From: Francisella uliginis
GTDB lineage: Bacteria > Pseudomonadota > Gammaproteobacteria > Francisellales > Francisellaceae
Direction of reading: 5' to 3'
Length of the DNA: 64,000 bases
NCBI RefSeq assembly: GCF_001895265.1
Contig: NZ_CP016796.1
Span: forward strand, 186,001 to 250,000
Made by a program: the position numbers and the translations under genes. Positions 17,770 through 27,375 of this stretch are shown here, in pieces (the stretch's first letter is position 1; the number at the start of each line of letters is the position of its first letter). The notes below the pieces were generated by a model that saw nothing but the letters and a program-made list of their open reading frames with translations, was not told where the DNA came from and did not search any database.

Positions 17770-19134
17770 TTATGTATTTTGGTTAATTAGATTTATCTTT
17801 TGAATAAAAAGATCTTCATCAAATTCTTTTTTATCAATTTTTATATATATAGCATTTTCTTCAAAGCAGATTACTGACTCATATAAACCTTTCTCTGAAA
17901 TAATTATTCTTTTTAATTTCTCTTCTAATTCAGATGTTATTTTATTAAGTTTATAAACTTTGGAGTTTAGGTATGTTGGCTCAGCCATTATTAATGTGAT
18001 TAAAAACCATAAAGAAGCTAAGATTGTGCAGAAAATTAAAACTCCAGGTATATGATATTTATGGAATATTATTCCCCCCATGACTCCTCCGATAAAAATA
18101 CCAAAGAATTGACAGCTAGAAAAAATACCCATAGCAGTTCCCTTACTACCCACAGGAGCTATTTTCGAAACCCATGAAGGTAGGCATGACTCTAAGAATG
18201 TAAAGGCAGCAAAGAAAAAGGTTAGGACTATGCTTAGAATTATTGTATGGTTGAAGCTTATAACTAAAAGCCCTAAACAAGCACTTAAAATTAAAACAGC
18301 AACGATAAAGAATTTTCTCATCTTACGTTGTGTTTCAGCAATCATAACAAACGGAAACATCATGCTGAAAGATATGATTAACACGGGAAGATAGATAAGC
18401 CATTGATAGTTAGAGGATATTTGCAAGATATTAGTTAGAATAGGCGGAACTACTATGAATAAAGCTGTAAGTGTTGCGTGTAGTGTAAAGATGCCGTAAT
18501 TGAGCTTAAGTAGTTCTTTATGCGTTATGATATCTTTGATAAGTGTTAAAACAGGTTTTGCTTCATGATGAAAGCTTGGTGTCTTTGGGGTAGGTATTTT
18601 TGTTAAGATAAATATGCTAATACCACCACAGACTGCAGTTAACCAAAAAATACCAGATAATCCAATAATACTATTTAGTATTGAGCTTATCATCATTGCT
18701 ATTAGAAATGAAAAACCAATAGACATCCCTATTAGTGACATTGCCTTAAGACGGTTTTCTTCTTTTGTGGAGTCAGCGACTAATGCCGTTAGTGTACTTC
18801 CTATTGCTCCAGCACCCTGTATAGCACGACCAATAATTATTCCATAAATACTAGTAGAACAGGCTGCAACAATGCTACCAATAATAAAGAATATCAAACC
18901 AACTAGTATAATAGGTTTACGTCCAAACTTATCCGATAAAATACTTAGAACAATTTGTAACATTGCCTGACTTAGTCCATAAACACCCAGAGCCAAGCCT
19001 ATTAGAAAGGGTGTTGCGTATTGTAAGTGATTAATATATAAACTAAATATTGGGAAAATAATAAATAACCCAATCATTCTGAAGCCGTATATTAGAGAGA
19101 TGTTTATAGTCGTTCTTAACTCTTTGTTGTACAT
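17770..19134 (-). CDS. MFS transporter with C-terminal ferredoxin-like domain (YajR-like)
   Basis: A 454-residue protein, the same length as E. coli YajR. Residues 1-390 make twelve helices with the MFS loop motif 'LSDKFGRKPIILVGL' and motif C-like 'GRAIQGAGAIGSTLTALVAD'. Residues 395-454 ('LEEKLKRIIISEKGLYESVI...AIYIKIDKKEFD') form a small alpha/beta domain like the YAM domain of YajR. YajR is a putative proton-coupled exporter with unknown natural substrate. The gene lies between the cyd and cyo oxidase operons and is divergent from cyoA. Confidence 0.82.
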   Translation of the reverse strand: MYNKELRTTINISLIYGFRMIGLFIIFPIFSLYINHLQYATPFLIGLALGVYGLSQAMLQIVLSILSDKFGRKPIILVGLIFFIIGSIVAACSTSIYGIIIGRAIQGAGAIGSTLTALVADSTKEENRLKAMSLIGMSIGFSFLIAMMISSILNSIIGLSGIFWLTAVCGGISIFILTKIPTPKTPSFHHEAKPVLTLIKDIITHKELLKLNYGIFTLHATLTALFIVVPPILTNILQISSNYQWLIYLPVLIISFSMMFPFVMIAETQRKMRKFFIVAVLILSACLGLLVISFNHTIILSIVLTFFFAAFTFLESCLPSWVSKIAPVGSKGTAMGIFSSCQFFGIFIGGVMGGIIFHKYHIPGVLIFCTILASLWFLITLIMAEPTYLNSKVYKLNKITSELEEKLKRIIISEKGLYESVICFEENAIYIKIDKKEFDEDLFIQKINLINQNT

Positions 19135-19224
19135 CGGAAATATTTATCGTAATAAAAATATTGATGAGTATAGCGAATATGACTTTATATTCAAATAATA
19201 AAAAAATTATTAATTAATGAATTT

Positions 19225-19253
19225 TCTTTTATATTTATATATTATGATATACT
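19225..19253 (+). promoter_or_regulatory. Candidate promoter of the cyo operon
   Basis: TATACT at 19248-19253 is a good -10 box about 70 bases before cyoA. The -35 region (TCTTTT at 19225-19230) is poor, as expected if an activator is needed. The 185-base gap holds the divergent start regions of cyoA and the yajR-like gene. Confidence 0.35.
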
Positions 19254-19322
19254 GGTTTGGTAAAGTATCTGTTTAGAGAATAAACGATTTATATGCAATT
19301 GTAATTTAAAAGGAATGTATTG

Positions 19323-20249
19323 ATGAACTGGAAAAAATACTTACTAATATTTGCAAGTATAGTTGGGGTGCTGTCTTTATCTAGTTGTAAAGGCGGTATT
19401 TGGAATCCAATGGGTGTTATTACATCGCAAGAAAAACATCTGCTAATATTTGCGACTGTTCTTATGCTTTTTGTGGTTATTCCGGTTATTATTCTGACAC
19501 TGTGGTTTGCTTGGAAATATAGAGATGGAGCTAATTCTGAGTATAAGCCAACTTGGAGTCATAGTAATAAGCTAGAGATAATCTGCTGGGGTGTACCATT
19601 TGTGATAATTTTGATATTGTCAATTGTTACATGGAAAACAACGCACACACTTAGTCCATATAAGCCATTAGAGTCAGATAAAAAACCTATAGAGATAGAT
19701 GTTGTTGCTCTAAACTGGAAATGGATGTTTATTTATCCTGAGTATGATATAGCTACAGTTAACTATATACAGTTACCGAAAGATCGCCCAGTTAATTTCA
19801 AAATAACATCTGCAGCGCCTATGAACTCTTTCTTTATACCAGAGTTAGCAGGGCAGATATATGCAATGACAGGTATGACAACACAATTACATGTGATAGC
19901 TAAACATGAAGGTAAATTTAGAGGCTTTTCTGCAAACTATACTGGAATAGGCTTTGCTGAGATGCAGTTCTATGCCAAAGTGACTGATCAGGCTGACTTT
20001 AACAAATGGGTTAAAGAAGTTAAAGATGGTAAACACCAATCATTGACATGGAATTACTTCTGGAAGGATCTTGTAAAAGATTCTATAAATAATCCAGTGG
20101 CATATTATTCTCATGTTGATAAAAATTTATTTAATCATATTGTTATGTCATATATGATGCCAAATTATAAGCCAGAGAATATGGCTAATGCGATGCCTAT
20201 GCATCATGGGCAAAAAATGCATAACAGCATGCATCATCATAGTATGTAG
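19323..20249 (+). CDS. cyoA: Cytochrome bo3 ubiquinol oxidase subunit II
   Basis: A 308-residue lipoprotein from ATG 19323 (a TTG lies one codon earlier, but AAGGA is better spaced from the ATG). The signal ends 'LSLSSC', so the Cys is acylated as in E. coli CyoA. Two membrane helices (about 38-60 and 83-105) are followed by the cupredoxin-fold domain with 'LNWKWMFIYPEYDIATVN' and 'SAAPMNSFFIPELAGQIYAM'. The Cu-A ligands are absent, as expected for a quinol oxidase. The tail is unusual: 'MPMHHGQKMHNSMHHHSM', rich in His and Met. First gene of cyoABCDE. Confidence 0.96.
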   Translation: MNWKKYLLIFASIVGVLSLSSCKGGIWNPMGVITSQEKHLLIFATVLMLFVVIPVIILTLWFAWKYRDGANSEYKPTWSHSNKLEIICWGVPFVIILILSIVTWKTTHTLSPYKPLESDKKPIEIDVVALNWKWMFIYPEYDIATVNYIQLPKDRPVNFKITSAAPMNSFFIPELAGQIYAMTGMTTQLHVIAKHEGKFRGFSANYTGIGFAEMQFYAKVTDQADFNKWVKEVKDGKHQSLTWNYFWKDLVKDSINNPVAYYSHVDKNLFNHIVMSYMMPNYKPENMANAMPMHHGQKMHNSMHHHSM

Positions 20250-20287
20250 TTAGTAAAATAGTAGTAGTTTATAAATAGGAGAAAAAT

Positions 20288-22318
20288 ATGCTAGAAGCAT
20301 TGATTGGGAAACTAAGTAATCCTCATTTAGTGTTTCCATACCTATATGAGCCAGTAAGCCAACAGTTGATTATACTTGTGATGTTTATTGGTGTTGTAGT
20401 TGGAGGTGTGGCACTATTAGGAGGACTTACTTATTTTAAGAAGTGGGGCTATCTATGGAGAGAGTGGTTCACAACAGTTGATCATAAAAAAATAGGAACG
20501 ATGTACACTATTGTAGCATTAGTTATGATGTTCCGTGGTTTTGTTGATGCAGCAATGATGAGAACACAACAAGCATTAGCCTCTGGTGATAGTACAGGTT
20601 ATCTAATTCCTGAGCATTTTGATCAGATTTTCACAGCACATGGTGTGATTATGATCTTTTTCGTGGCTATGCCTTTAGTGTTTGCATTAATGAACTGGGT
20701 TATTCCTCTTCAAATTGGTGCTAGAGATGTAGCTTTCCCTTATATGAATTCTTTGAGTTTCTGGTTGTTTGTTGTAGGGGCTATGTTAATAAATGTTTCT
20801 CTATTAGTAGGGGATTTCGCTCATGCTGGATGGCTTGCGTATCCGCCTTTCTCTGAGATGACCTATAGTCCGACCGTCGGAACCGATTATTATATATGGG
20901 GTCTACAAATATCTGGTATTGGTTCACTAATGACAGGTATTAACTTCTTTGTAACAATTATCAAAATGCGTTGTAAAGGCATGACTCTAATGAAAATGCC
21001 AATATTTACATGGGCATCTTTCTGCTCTGTTGTTTTAGTAATAGCAGCATTCCCTGTCTTAACAGTAACTTTGACATTATTAACTTTAGATAGATATTTT
21101 GGTACGCACTTCTTTACAGTTTCAGGTGGTGGTGACCAAATGATGTATGTAAACCTTATTTGGATATGGGGACATCCTGAAGTTTATATTCTTGTGTTGC
21201 CTATGTTTGGTGTATTTTCAGAAGTTGCGGCAACTTTCTCTAAGAAGCCGTTATTTGGTTATACAACAATGGTTTGGGCTAGTATAGCTATTACTATATT
21301 GTCATTTACAGTATGGCTTCACCATTTCTTTACAATGGGAGCTAGTGCAAACGTTAATGCTTTCTTTGGTATTATGACAATGATTATTGCAATTCCAACA
21401 GGGGTTAAGATCTTTAACTGGTTATTTACGATGTATAAGGGTCGTATAACATTTGCAACACCTATGATGTGGCTTGTTGGTTTTATGATAGTTTTCTCTG
21501 TTGGTGGGATGACAGGTGTATTACTATCAGTGCCAGGTGTTGACTTCCAAATGCATAACAGTGTCTTTTTGATTGCACATTTCCATAACGTTATTATTGG
21601 TGGGGTTGTATTTGGGGCATTTGCTGGTCTTACTTTCTGGTTCCCGAAAGTGTTTGGCTTTAAATTAAATGAACGCTTAGGAAAATATGCGTTTTGGTGT
21701 TGGTTAGTAGGTTTCTTTGTTGCATTTATGCCTTTATATATATTAGGTATGATGGGTATGACAAGAAGACTATACCATTACTCAGCATCAACTGGCTATC
21801 AGCCTTTATTGATAGTTGCTTGGATAGGAGCTATGATTATTGGTTTGGGTATTTTATTCCAGGTTTTACAAATTCTCGTAAGTATCAAAGATAGAGAAAA
21901 GAATCGTGTTGGTTCAGATGCTTGGGGTTATGGACGTACTCTAGAGTGGGGGATCCCATCACCGGTACCTTTTTATAATTTCTCACATGATCCTGTTGTC
22001 GAAGAGCGTGATGCTTATTGGGATCATAAAGAAAAAGGTCTAGGTGTTGATAATAAGCCACTGACTGATGATAAGAAATATGAAGATATCCATATGCCAA
22101 GAAATACTTCTGTAGGGGTTATTATCGGAGCGTTTAGTTTTGTATTTGGTTTTGCTGCAGTATGGCATATCTGGTGGTTAGCAGCTGTAGGCGTTGTTGG
22201 TATGATAGGAACAGTTCTATATAGATCATTTGATTATGATATCGATTACTACGTAAAAGCTGATGAAGTTAAAGATGTTGAAAATAAATATAATCAACAA
22301 GGAGAGTTACGCGTATGA
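20288..22318 (+). CDS. cyoB: Cytochrome bo3 ubiquinol oxidase subunit I
   Basis: The 676-residue heme-copper oxidase core subunit. By a constant offset of 12 from E. coli, His118 ('[11 protein letters not shown]') and His433 hold heme b, His431 ('[11 protein letters not shown]') holds heme o3, and His296 ('WGHPEVYI') with His345/His346 ('WLHHFF') hold Cu-B; Tyr300 is the cross-linked Tyr. It reduces oxygen to water and pumps protons. It has about 15 membrane helices. The stop overlaps the cyoC start by 4 bases (ATGA). Confidence 0.98.
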   Translation: MLEALIGKLSNPHLVFPYLYEPVSQQLIILVMFIGVVVGGVALLGGLTYFKKWGYLWREWFTTVDHKKIGTMYTIVALVMMFRGFVDAAMMRTQQALASGDSTGYLIPEHFDQIFTAHGVIMIFFVAMPLVFALMNWVIPLQIGARDVAFPYMNSLSFWLFVVGAMLINVSLLVGDFAHAGWLAYPPFSEMTYSPTVGTDYYIWGLQISGIGSLMTGINFFVTIIKMRCKGMTLMKMPIFTWASFCSVVLVIAAFPVLTVTLTLLTLDRYFGTHFFTVSGGGDQMMYVNLIWIWGHPEVYILVLPMFGVFSEVAATFSKKPLFGYTTMVWASIAITILSFTVWLHHFFTMGASANVNAFFGIMTMIIAIPTGVKIFNWLFTMYKGRITFATPMMWLVGFMIVFSVGGMTGVLLSVPGVDFQMHNSVFLIAHFHNVIIGGVVFGAFAGLTFWFPKVFGFKLNERLGKYAFWCWLVGFFVAFMPLYILGMMGMTRRLYHYSASTGYQPLLIVAWIGAMIIGLGILFQVLQILVSIKDREKNRVGSDAWGYGRTLEWGIPSPVPFYNFSHDPVVEERDAYWDHKEKGLGVDNKPLTDDKKYEDIHMPRNTSVGVIIGAFSFVFGFAAVWHIWWLAAVGVVGMIGTVLYRSFDYDIDYYVKADEVKDVENKYNQQGELRV

Positions 22319-22914
22319 GTACAGTAACTGCAGATAATCATCACCACGAACATCATTTTGATGGTTCTAAGAGTGTATTTGGTTTTTGGATTTATATAAT
22401 GAGCGACTGTGTGCTTTTTGCAACACTATTTGCAGTGTTTGCAGTTTTTCATGAGCACACTTTTGGTGGGGTAGCTTCGCACGAGATTTTTAATCTACCT
22501 TTTGTATTTGTTGAGACTATGCTTCTACTAGTAAGTAGTTTTACATTCGGCTTGGCTATGCTTAACCGTAATTCTGAGAATATTGGCACAGTTATAAAGT
22601 TTTTATGGATAACTTTCTTTCTAGGTTTAGGCTTTATATGCATGGAGTTGTATGAGTTTTATGAGCTAGTAATGGAAGGACACACTTGGGCTTCAAGTGC
22701 GTTTTTATCATCTTTTTATACTCTTGTAGGGACTCACGGGTTACACGTAACAATGGGACTTTTATGGATTGTAAGCATGATATTCCAGCTTAAAAAATAT
22801 GGTATGAATCCTATGGCTAAAACAAAGCTTACTTACTTAGGACTGTTTTGGCATTTCTTAGATATCGTATGGATATTTGTATTCTCAATAGTTTACTTAT
22901 TAGGAGCAGTATAA
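22315..22914 (+). CDS. cyoC: Cytochrome bo3 ubiquinol oxidase subunit III
   Basis: A 199-residue protein with five helices and the subunit III motifs '[23 protein letters not shown]' and '[14 protein letters not shown]'. The N-terminal tail is His-rich ('[11 protein letters not shown]'). It overlaps cyoB by ATGA and ends 1 base before cyoD, so the oxidase subunits are translated from one message. Subunit III stabilises the complex and does not bind redox cofactors. Confidence 0.96.
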   Translation: MSTVTADNHHHEHHFDGSKSVFGFWIYIMSDCVLFATLFAVFAVFHEHTFGGVASHEIFNLPFVFVETMLLLVSSFTFGLAMLNRNSENIGTVIKFLWITFFLGLGFICMELYEFYELVMEGHTWASSAFLSSFYTLVGTHGLHVTMGLLWIVSMIFQLKKYGMNPMAKTKLTYLGLFWHFLDIVWIFVFSIVYLLGAV

Positions 22915-22915
22915 T

Positions 22916-23248
22916 ATGGCTAAAGAACATTTATATGATCAAGATACTGGTGCTGCATACGGAACTTATAAAAGCTATATAACAGGTTTTGTTCTATCTG
23001 TTATAACAACAACTATAGCTTTTGTACTTGTTGGCTTTAGTTTGCTATCTCCGATTGCTTTGTGTGTTGCTGTGGCAATCCTAGCTATTGCACAACTTTT
23101 TATTCAGTTAGTATATTTCTTACACCTTAGTACAGACTCAAAAGCACTATGGAATTTGGTAAGTGCGATATTTGCGGCTATTGTTGTATTAATCATAGTT
23201 GCTGGTACTATGTGGATCATGTTTGACTTGTATGACATGATGATGTAA
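22916..23248 (+). CDS. cyoD: Cytochrome bo3 ubiquinol oxidase subunit IV
   Basis: A 110-residue, three-helix protein with the CyoD pattern 'YITGFVLSVITTTIAFVLV', 'AQLFIQLVYFLHLSTDSKALWN' and a final helix ending 'MWIMFDLYDMMM'. It starts 1 base after cyoC and assists assembly of the oxidase. Confidence 0.95.
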   Translation: MAKEHLYDQDTGAAYGTYKSYITGFVLSVITTTIAFVLVGFSLLSPIALCVAVAILAIAQLFIQLVYFLHLSTDSKALWNLVSAIFAAIVVLIIVAGTMWIMFDLYDMMM

Positions 23249-23274
23249 TTCTTTTTAATTAACTTTCTTTTATT

Positions 23275-24123
23275 ATGTCTTTCAAAAAATATTTCCAATT
23301 AGCTAAGCCAGGTATTATCTTTGGCAACCTTATTACTCTTACAGGTGGCTTTCTACTAGCAACACATAGAGAGATTGGTTTTGAATATTTAGCATTATTT
23401 TTCTATGTGATGATAGGTGTTGCTTTAATGATTGCAGCAGGGTGTGTCTTTAATAATATCTATGATAAAGATATTGATAGCACTATGGCACGTACACAAA
23501 GACGACCTTTAGTTACTGGAGATATTTCAGTTATACAAGCAACTGTTTATGGTTCAGTATTGTTGATACTTAGCTGTGCCGTTTTATACTATCTTGTAAA
23601 TCCTTTGACTCTATGGATTATTATAATTGGCTTTATCGTATATGTAGGTGTCTATACAGTATCTAAACGTATTACTATCCATGCTACTGTCCTAGGTGGT
23701 ATCTCAGGTGCTATTCCTCCAGTAGCTGGCTATACAGCAGTTGTTAATCATTTAGACTATAATGCTCTTGGGTTATTTCTAATTTTGTTCTTTTGGCAAA
23801 TACCTCATTCATTTGCTATAGCTATGTTATATATGGATGACTATAAGAAGGTTAAGCTTCCAATGTTACCTTTAGTCAAAGGTGTAAGTTATACTAAAAA
23901 AATTATGTTGGTATACCTAGTACTATTTGTATTATCGTGTAGCTTACCGATGTTGTTAGGTACAGCAGATTTATTATCTTTTATTTTCTGTATGTTTATA
24001 TCTTTGTATTGGTTATATAAGTCGATTAAATCTTATATCAATGATGAGGATAGAGTTTATGCAAAAACAGTATTTAAATTTTCAATTATTGTAATCACAG
24101 TTATTTGTTTGACTTTTGGATAA
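23275..24123 (+). CDS. cyoE: Protoheme IX farnesyltransferase (heme O synthase)
   Basis: A 282-residue, UbiA-type prenyltransferase with both Asp-rich motifs: 'NNIYDKDIDSTMART' (about residue 60) and 'YMDDYKKVKLPMLP' (about residue 185). It converts heme B to heme O by adding a farnesyl group, supplying the o3 heme of CyoB. It is the last gene of the cyo operon and its stop lies 3 bases from the stop of convergent lpxD, leaving no space for a shared terminator. Confidence 0.96.
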   Translation: MSFKKYFQLAKPGIIFGNLITLTGGFLLATHREIGFEYLALFFYVMIGVALMIAAGCVFNNIYDKDIDSTMARTQRRPLVTGDISVIQATVYGSVLLILSCAVLYYLVNPLTLWIIIIGFIVYVGVYTVSKRITIHATVLGGISGAIPPVAGYTAVVNHLDYNALGLFLILFFWQIPHSFAIAMLYMDDYKKVKLPMLPLVKGVSYTKKIMLVYLVLFVLSCSLPMLLGTADLLSFIFCMFISLYWLYKSIKSYINDEDRVYAKTVFKFSIIVITVICLTFG

Positions 24124-24126
24124 AAC

Positions 24127-25170
24127 TTATAGATCTATATTTAAACCTTTTGCGATAGCTTTAAGTTTTTTCATTGTTTCAGGTAATTTTCTAATAGCAA
24201 TCCATTGTTTTGCTAGCTCTTTATCTTTGTATGCAGGATAGCCCATTTGACTCTCTCCTGCAGGTACATCCCACATAACACCAGCTTTAGCACCAACTTT
24301 AGCACCACTACCAATATTAATATGGTCTTTGATGCCAGCGTTACCAGCAATTACAACCCCGTCGCCAATAGTAACTGAACCACTAATCCCTGCTTGGCCA
24401 CAGATCATGCAACCTCTGCCAATTATAACATTGTGACCTATTTGGACTAGATTATCTATTTTTGTAAAATCACCAATTATGGTAGAACCATATTTTGCAA
24501 GGTCTATACAAGTACCAGAACCAATATCAACATAGCTGCCAATTACTACATTACCAATATGAGGTATTCTAACAATGCTTTTACCATCCTGTGACGGTCT
24601 ATAACCAAAACCATCACTTCCAATAGAGCAGTTTGAATATAGTCTACAAAAGTGTCCTATTTCAGTTCTTTCTCGAATTGTTACATTTGGCCATATTATG
24701 CAATTCTGTCCGATACTAGTTTGGTCATAAATACATACATTAGCGTATATTATCGTATTATCACCAATAGATACATTTTTGCCAATATAGGCTCCTGGTC
24801 CAATAGATACATTTTTACCTATTTGAGCTGTTGGATCTATTACAGCTTTCTCGTGTATGCCATTTTGCTCTGGATTAGGTTCAGAGAATAATTCTAATAC
24901 TAGAGCCATTGCAAGGTCAGCATTTTTTACAACTATTAGAGGCTTATCGTTAATCTCTAGTAGATCTTTACTTATATCTTCACTTACGATAGCAGCAGAA
25001 GCATTAGAATTTTGCCATAATTTTATGTGCTCATATTTGTTTATAAGGGTTAAATCACTTTGTTTAGCAAGGCTAGCATAGTTTAGACCTGAAATTGTGA
25101 TATTTTCATTTGATGGATTTATTAACTTACCACCGATTTGTTGAGAGATTTCTGTGACAGAATATTTCAT
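24127..25170 (-). CDS. lpxD: UDP-3-O-(3-hydroxyacyl)glucosamine N-acyltransferase, LpxD2-like
   Basis: A 347-residue protein with an N-terminal uridine-binding domain (residues 1-95), then a left-handed beta-helix of hexapeptide repeats (about 100-310; for example '[20 protein letters not shown]') holding the catalytic His region '[18 protein letters not shown]', and a C-terminal helix. It adds the N-linked hydroxyacyl chains in lipid A synthesis. It stands alone, away from an lpxA/lpxB/fabZ cluster. Francisella is known to have two LpxD enzymes, and the copy next to cyoE in F. novicida is the one favoured at low temperature (LpxD2); the assignment here is by position. Confidence 0.9.
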   Translation of the reverse strand: MKYSVTEISQQIGGKLINPSNENITISGLNYASLAKQSDLTLINKYEHIKLWQNSNASAAIVSEDISKDLLEINDKPLIVVKNADLAMALVLELFSEPNPEQNGIHEKAVIDPTAQIGKNVSIGPGAYIGKNVSIGDNTIIYANVCIYDQTSIGQNCIIWPNVTIRERTEIGHFCRLYSNCSIGSDGFGYRPSQDGKSIVRIPHIGNVVIGSYVDIGSGTCIDLAKYGSTIIGDFTKIDNLVQIGHNVIIGRGCMICGQAGISGSVTIGDGVVIAGNAGIKDHINIGSGAKVGAKAGVMWDVPAGESQMGYPAYKDKELAKQWIAIRKLPETMKKLKAIAKGLNIDL

Positions 25171-25240
25171 ATTAAGCTTAAGACTTTGTTTTATATGTTA
25201 ATTTAAGGTTAACAGCTTTCTTTAGTTTTTGATATAGTAA

Positions 25241-25936
25241 CTAGTCGCCAACACCAAAGTCGGTATTATCTACAAGTATCTCAAATTGAGGGTCATCAAA
25301 GAGATGTTTGTATTCTGTTAAGAACCATTTTTTTAAATTTTCATCTGCTTTGATATGAGTAGTATTATTAACATATAAATTAAGAGTCGTATGCTTAAAG
25401 TAATCTTTTGCTATTTGAATATCATTTTTGATGATTTCTTTAGTTTGTCCTTGCACACCTATTAATAGACAAACTGAATCAAATAATTTACTTAACTGCT
25501 CTGGTGAGTCGTGATGAAACCCTTTATTTAGAAGCTTTTCTCTAAAATTATAATCAAAGCTTTCAAGTCCTGTTTTAATAAAGATCTCAGTTTCAAAAAT
25601 ATCTTTAATTTTATGTAGATGATCTTTATACATCCAGTGAGCTTCGGCAAAAAGTAGTTTGATATTTTTTTCTTTTACAATATCTTTAATAAAGTTTTTT
25701 GTTTGCAAAGGAAGCTCAAAAATGTTTCCAGAGTTTATAATTTCTAATATACCAAACTCACCAGTGACATTTTTTAAAATTTCAAAGTTTGTTTTATTAA
25801 TTTCATCGATATTTTTGGAGTTATCCAAGATGTAGTCACAGAATGTACATTTACCGTAAGCACATGGACGACTTTTTAGAAGAACTATTTCTCGCTTGTA
25901 TTTATGAACATCTGTGATTTTGCTATAGCGTTGCAT
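25241..25936 (-). CDS. Radical SAM family protein of unknown function with CX4CX2C motif
   Basis: A 231-residue protein. 'RPCAYGKCTFCDY' (Cys25, Cys30, Cys33) gives a CX4CX2C spacing where most radical SAM enzymes have CX3CX2C. Downstream elements fit a radical SAM half-barrel: 'EFGILEIINSGNIFELP' and 'IFIKTGLESFDYNFREKLLNKGFHH', with 'KTGLESF' similar to the GxE-type strand of YhcC/Elp3 relatives. It is shorter than most members (300 or more) and lacks an extra C-terminal Fe-S domain. Its start overlaps the pdxY stop by one base, so it is cotranscribed with pdxY. I do not recognise a specific reaction. Confidence 0.75.
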   Translation of the reverse strand: MQRYSKITDVHKYKREIVLLKSRPCAYGKCTFCDYILDNSKNIDEINKTNFEILKNVTGEFGILEIINSGNIFELPLQTKNFIKDIVKEKNIKLLFAEAHWMYKDHLHKIKDIFETEIFIKTGLESFDYNFREKLLNKGFHHDSPEQLSKLFDSVCLLIGVQGQTKEIIKNDIQIAKDYFKHTTLNLYVNNTTHIKADENLKKWFLTEYKHLFDDPQFEILVDNTDFGVGD

Positions 25937-26787
25937 TATTTGATATACTCCTGTGCTTGAACTAGAGCAAGCTCATCAGTATCTAATTCATGTGTTACTC
26001 TAAAAATTCCATCTAGGCATTGTGTGACTGCTTTTAATGCATCTTCAAGACTTTTATCTTTTAATAAATAGCTTAGAAACATTGCTGCAGTGATATCACC
26101 AGAACCACTAACCTTAGGTTGGACCTTATACTTAGGAGACTCTAAGTGAGAGAAATTATCTTTGTCATATATTGCGATACCAGTTTTTGAACTACTAAAA
26201 GATACACTAGTTACTATGATAATTAGCTCATTATTTTTCGTTATCTTTATTAGTTTTTTGCACGCTTTAGCAATGTCATTATAGTTATTGATTTCAGTAT
26301 TACTAAGTATGCTTAATTCAAATAAGTTTGGCGTAATAATATCTGCTAATGGCAATAAATGCTCTAGAAAAATGCTTGGATGATCTTTTGAGGCAAAAAT
26401 ATGTCCATATTCTTGATCGTCATACTTATCACCAAAAACTGGATCACAGCAGTATAAACTATTAGGGTTATCTTCTTTAAGCTTAGTAACAGTATTAGCA
26501 ATAACTTTAGCTACTTCAAGATCGCCAATATACCCAGATAAGATAGCATCTTGTTTAGCTAAGAAATTATTAGCTATCATTCCGTCGATGACATTTTGGA
26601 TATCATTAGCATTAAAAAAAGAGCCTTTAAAATAATCATACTGAGTATGGTTTGATAATTGAACTGTATATATTGGAGATACATTTATACCAAGTTTTTG
26701 CATTGGAAATACAGCTGCCTTGTTTCCGGCGTAACCATATGCAACATGTGATTGGATAGAAAGTACGTGAGGTGTTTTAAAAGACAT
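25936..26787 (-). CDS. pdxY: Pyridoxal kinase PdxY
   Basis: A 283-residue ribokinase-fold enzyme. The N-terminus 'VLSIQSHVAYGYAGNKAAVFPMQ' and 'YTVQLSNHTQY' are characteristic of PdxK/PdxY. Further motifs are 'CDPVFGD', 'DIITPNLFELSILS' and the ATP-site 'KVSGSGDITAAMFLSYLL' with the catalytic Asp. It phosphorylates pyridoxal in vitamin B6 salvage. Its stop codon overlaps the start of the radical SAM gene, and the lipoprotein gene lies 5 bases away upstream on the same strand. Confidence 0.92.
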   Translation of the reverse strand: MSFKTPHVLSIQSHVAYGYAGNKAAVFPMQKLGINVSPIYTVQLSNHTQYDYFKGSFFNANDIQNVIDGMIANNFLAKQDAILSGYIGDLEVAKVIANTVTKLKEDNPNSLYCCDPVFGDKYDDQEYGHIFASKDHPSIFLEHLLPLADIITPNLFELSILSNTEINNYNDIAKACKKLIKITKNNELIIIVTSVSFSSSKTGIAIYDKDNFSHLESPKYKVQPKVSGSGDITAAMFLSYLLKDKSLEDALKAVTQCLDGIFRVTHELDTDELALVQAQEYIK

Positions 26788-26792
26788 TTAAA

Positions 26793-27227
26793 TTATAGGC
26801 CTAGATTTGTTCTTATGTTTGCAAGTAAGTCAACGGATGCTTGTTTATCACCTAGTTTACCAATTTTTATATATATATTAACTTTGCTTCCACTATCTTT
26901 AACTATTCGAACATCAAAGTTATCAGTACCTGACTCATTAAAGTAGTTCTTATCCGTTGCAAAGGTTCCTGAGATGTCAGCAGATTTAGCATGTATAGAG
27001 CTATTCGTAATATTGTAAATTTTGCTGTTGTTTAGAGCTAATTTAGTAGCATCATACACACTGCTTACGCTAGTGTTATCTATCTGAGCAGTGAACGTAC
27101 CATTAACAAACCTAACAATAGAGTCGCCAGTGTTATTCAAATCATTTGATAGACTAGCATTATTTGAACAACTAGCAAGAGTAGAGACAGCTAATATCCC
27201 AATCGCTAAAAGTTTAATTTTTTTCAT
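26793..27227 (-). CDS. Small lipoprotein, DUF3568-like
   Basis: A 144-residue protein with a clear lipoprotein signal, 'LAVSTLASC' (Cys at about residue 20). The mature part is one small alpha/beta domain: 'GTFTAQIDNTSVSSVYDATKLALNN', 'ISGTFATDKNYFNESGTDNFDVRIVKDSGSKVNIYIKIG'. This arrangement recalls the DUF3568 lipoproteins found in several copies in Francisella. It has a good ribosome site (AGGAG). It begins the unit lipoprotein-pdxY-radical SAM. Its function is not known. Confidence 0.75.
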   Translation of the reverse strand: MKKIKLLAIGILAVSTLASCSNNASLSNDLNNTGDSIVRFVNGTFTAQIDNTSVSSVYDATKLALNNSKIYNITNSSIHAKSADISGTFATDKNYFNESGTDNFDVRIVKDSGSKVNIYIKIGKLGDKQASVDLLANIRTNLGL

Positions 27228-27296
27228 TTTGATTTACTCCTTTATAGTTAGCTGGTAGGAATTTTATAATAGTATTTGTTTTTTGTAAATTGACTA

Positions 27297-27340
27297 TATA
27301 ATGTTTAAACCCTTGAAAATGTAGTAATAGCCCCTATACT
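27297..27340 (+). promoter_or_regulatory. Promoter(s) of the moxR-bat operon
   Basis: TTGAAA at 27313-27318 and TATACT at 27335-27340 are 16 bases apart, about 35 bases before the moxR ATG. A second -10-like TATAAT lies at 27297-27302 with a weak TTTGTT 16 bases upstream. A GGGAGG ribosome site precedes the ATG at 27376. Confidence 0.55.
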
Positions 27341-27375
27341 TCTAAACAAGTGATCTACGATTTGGGAGGAAATCG

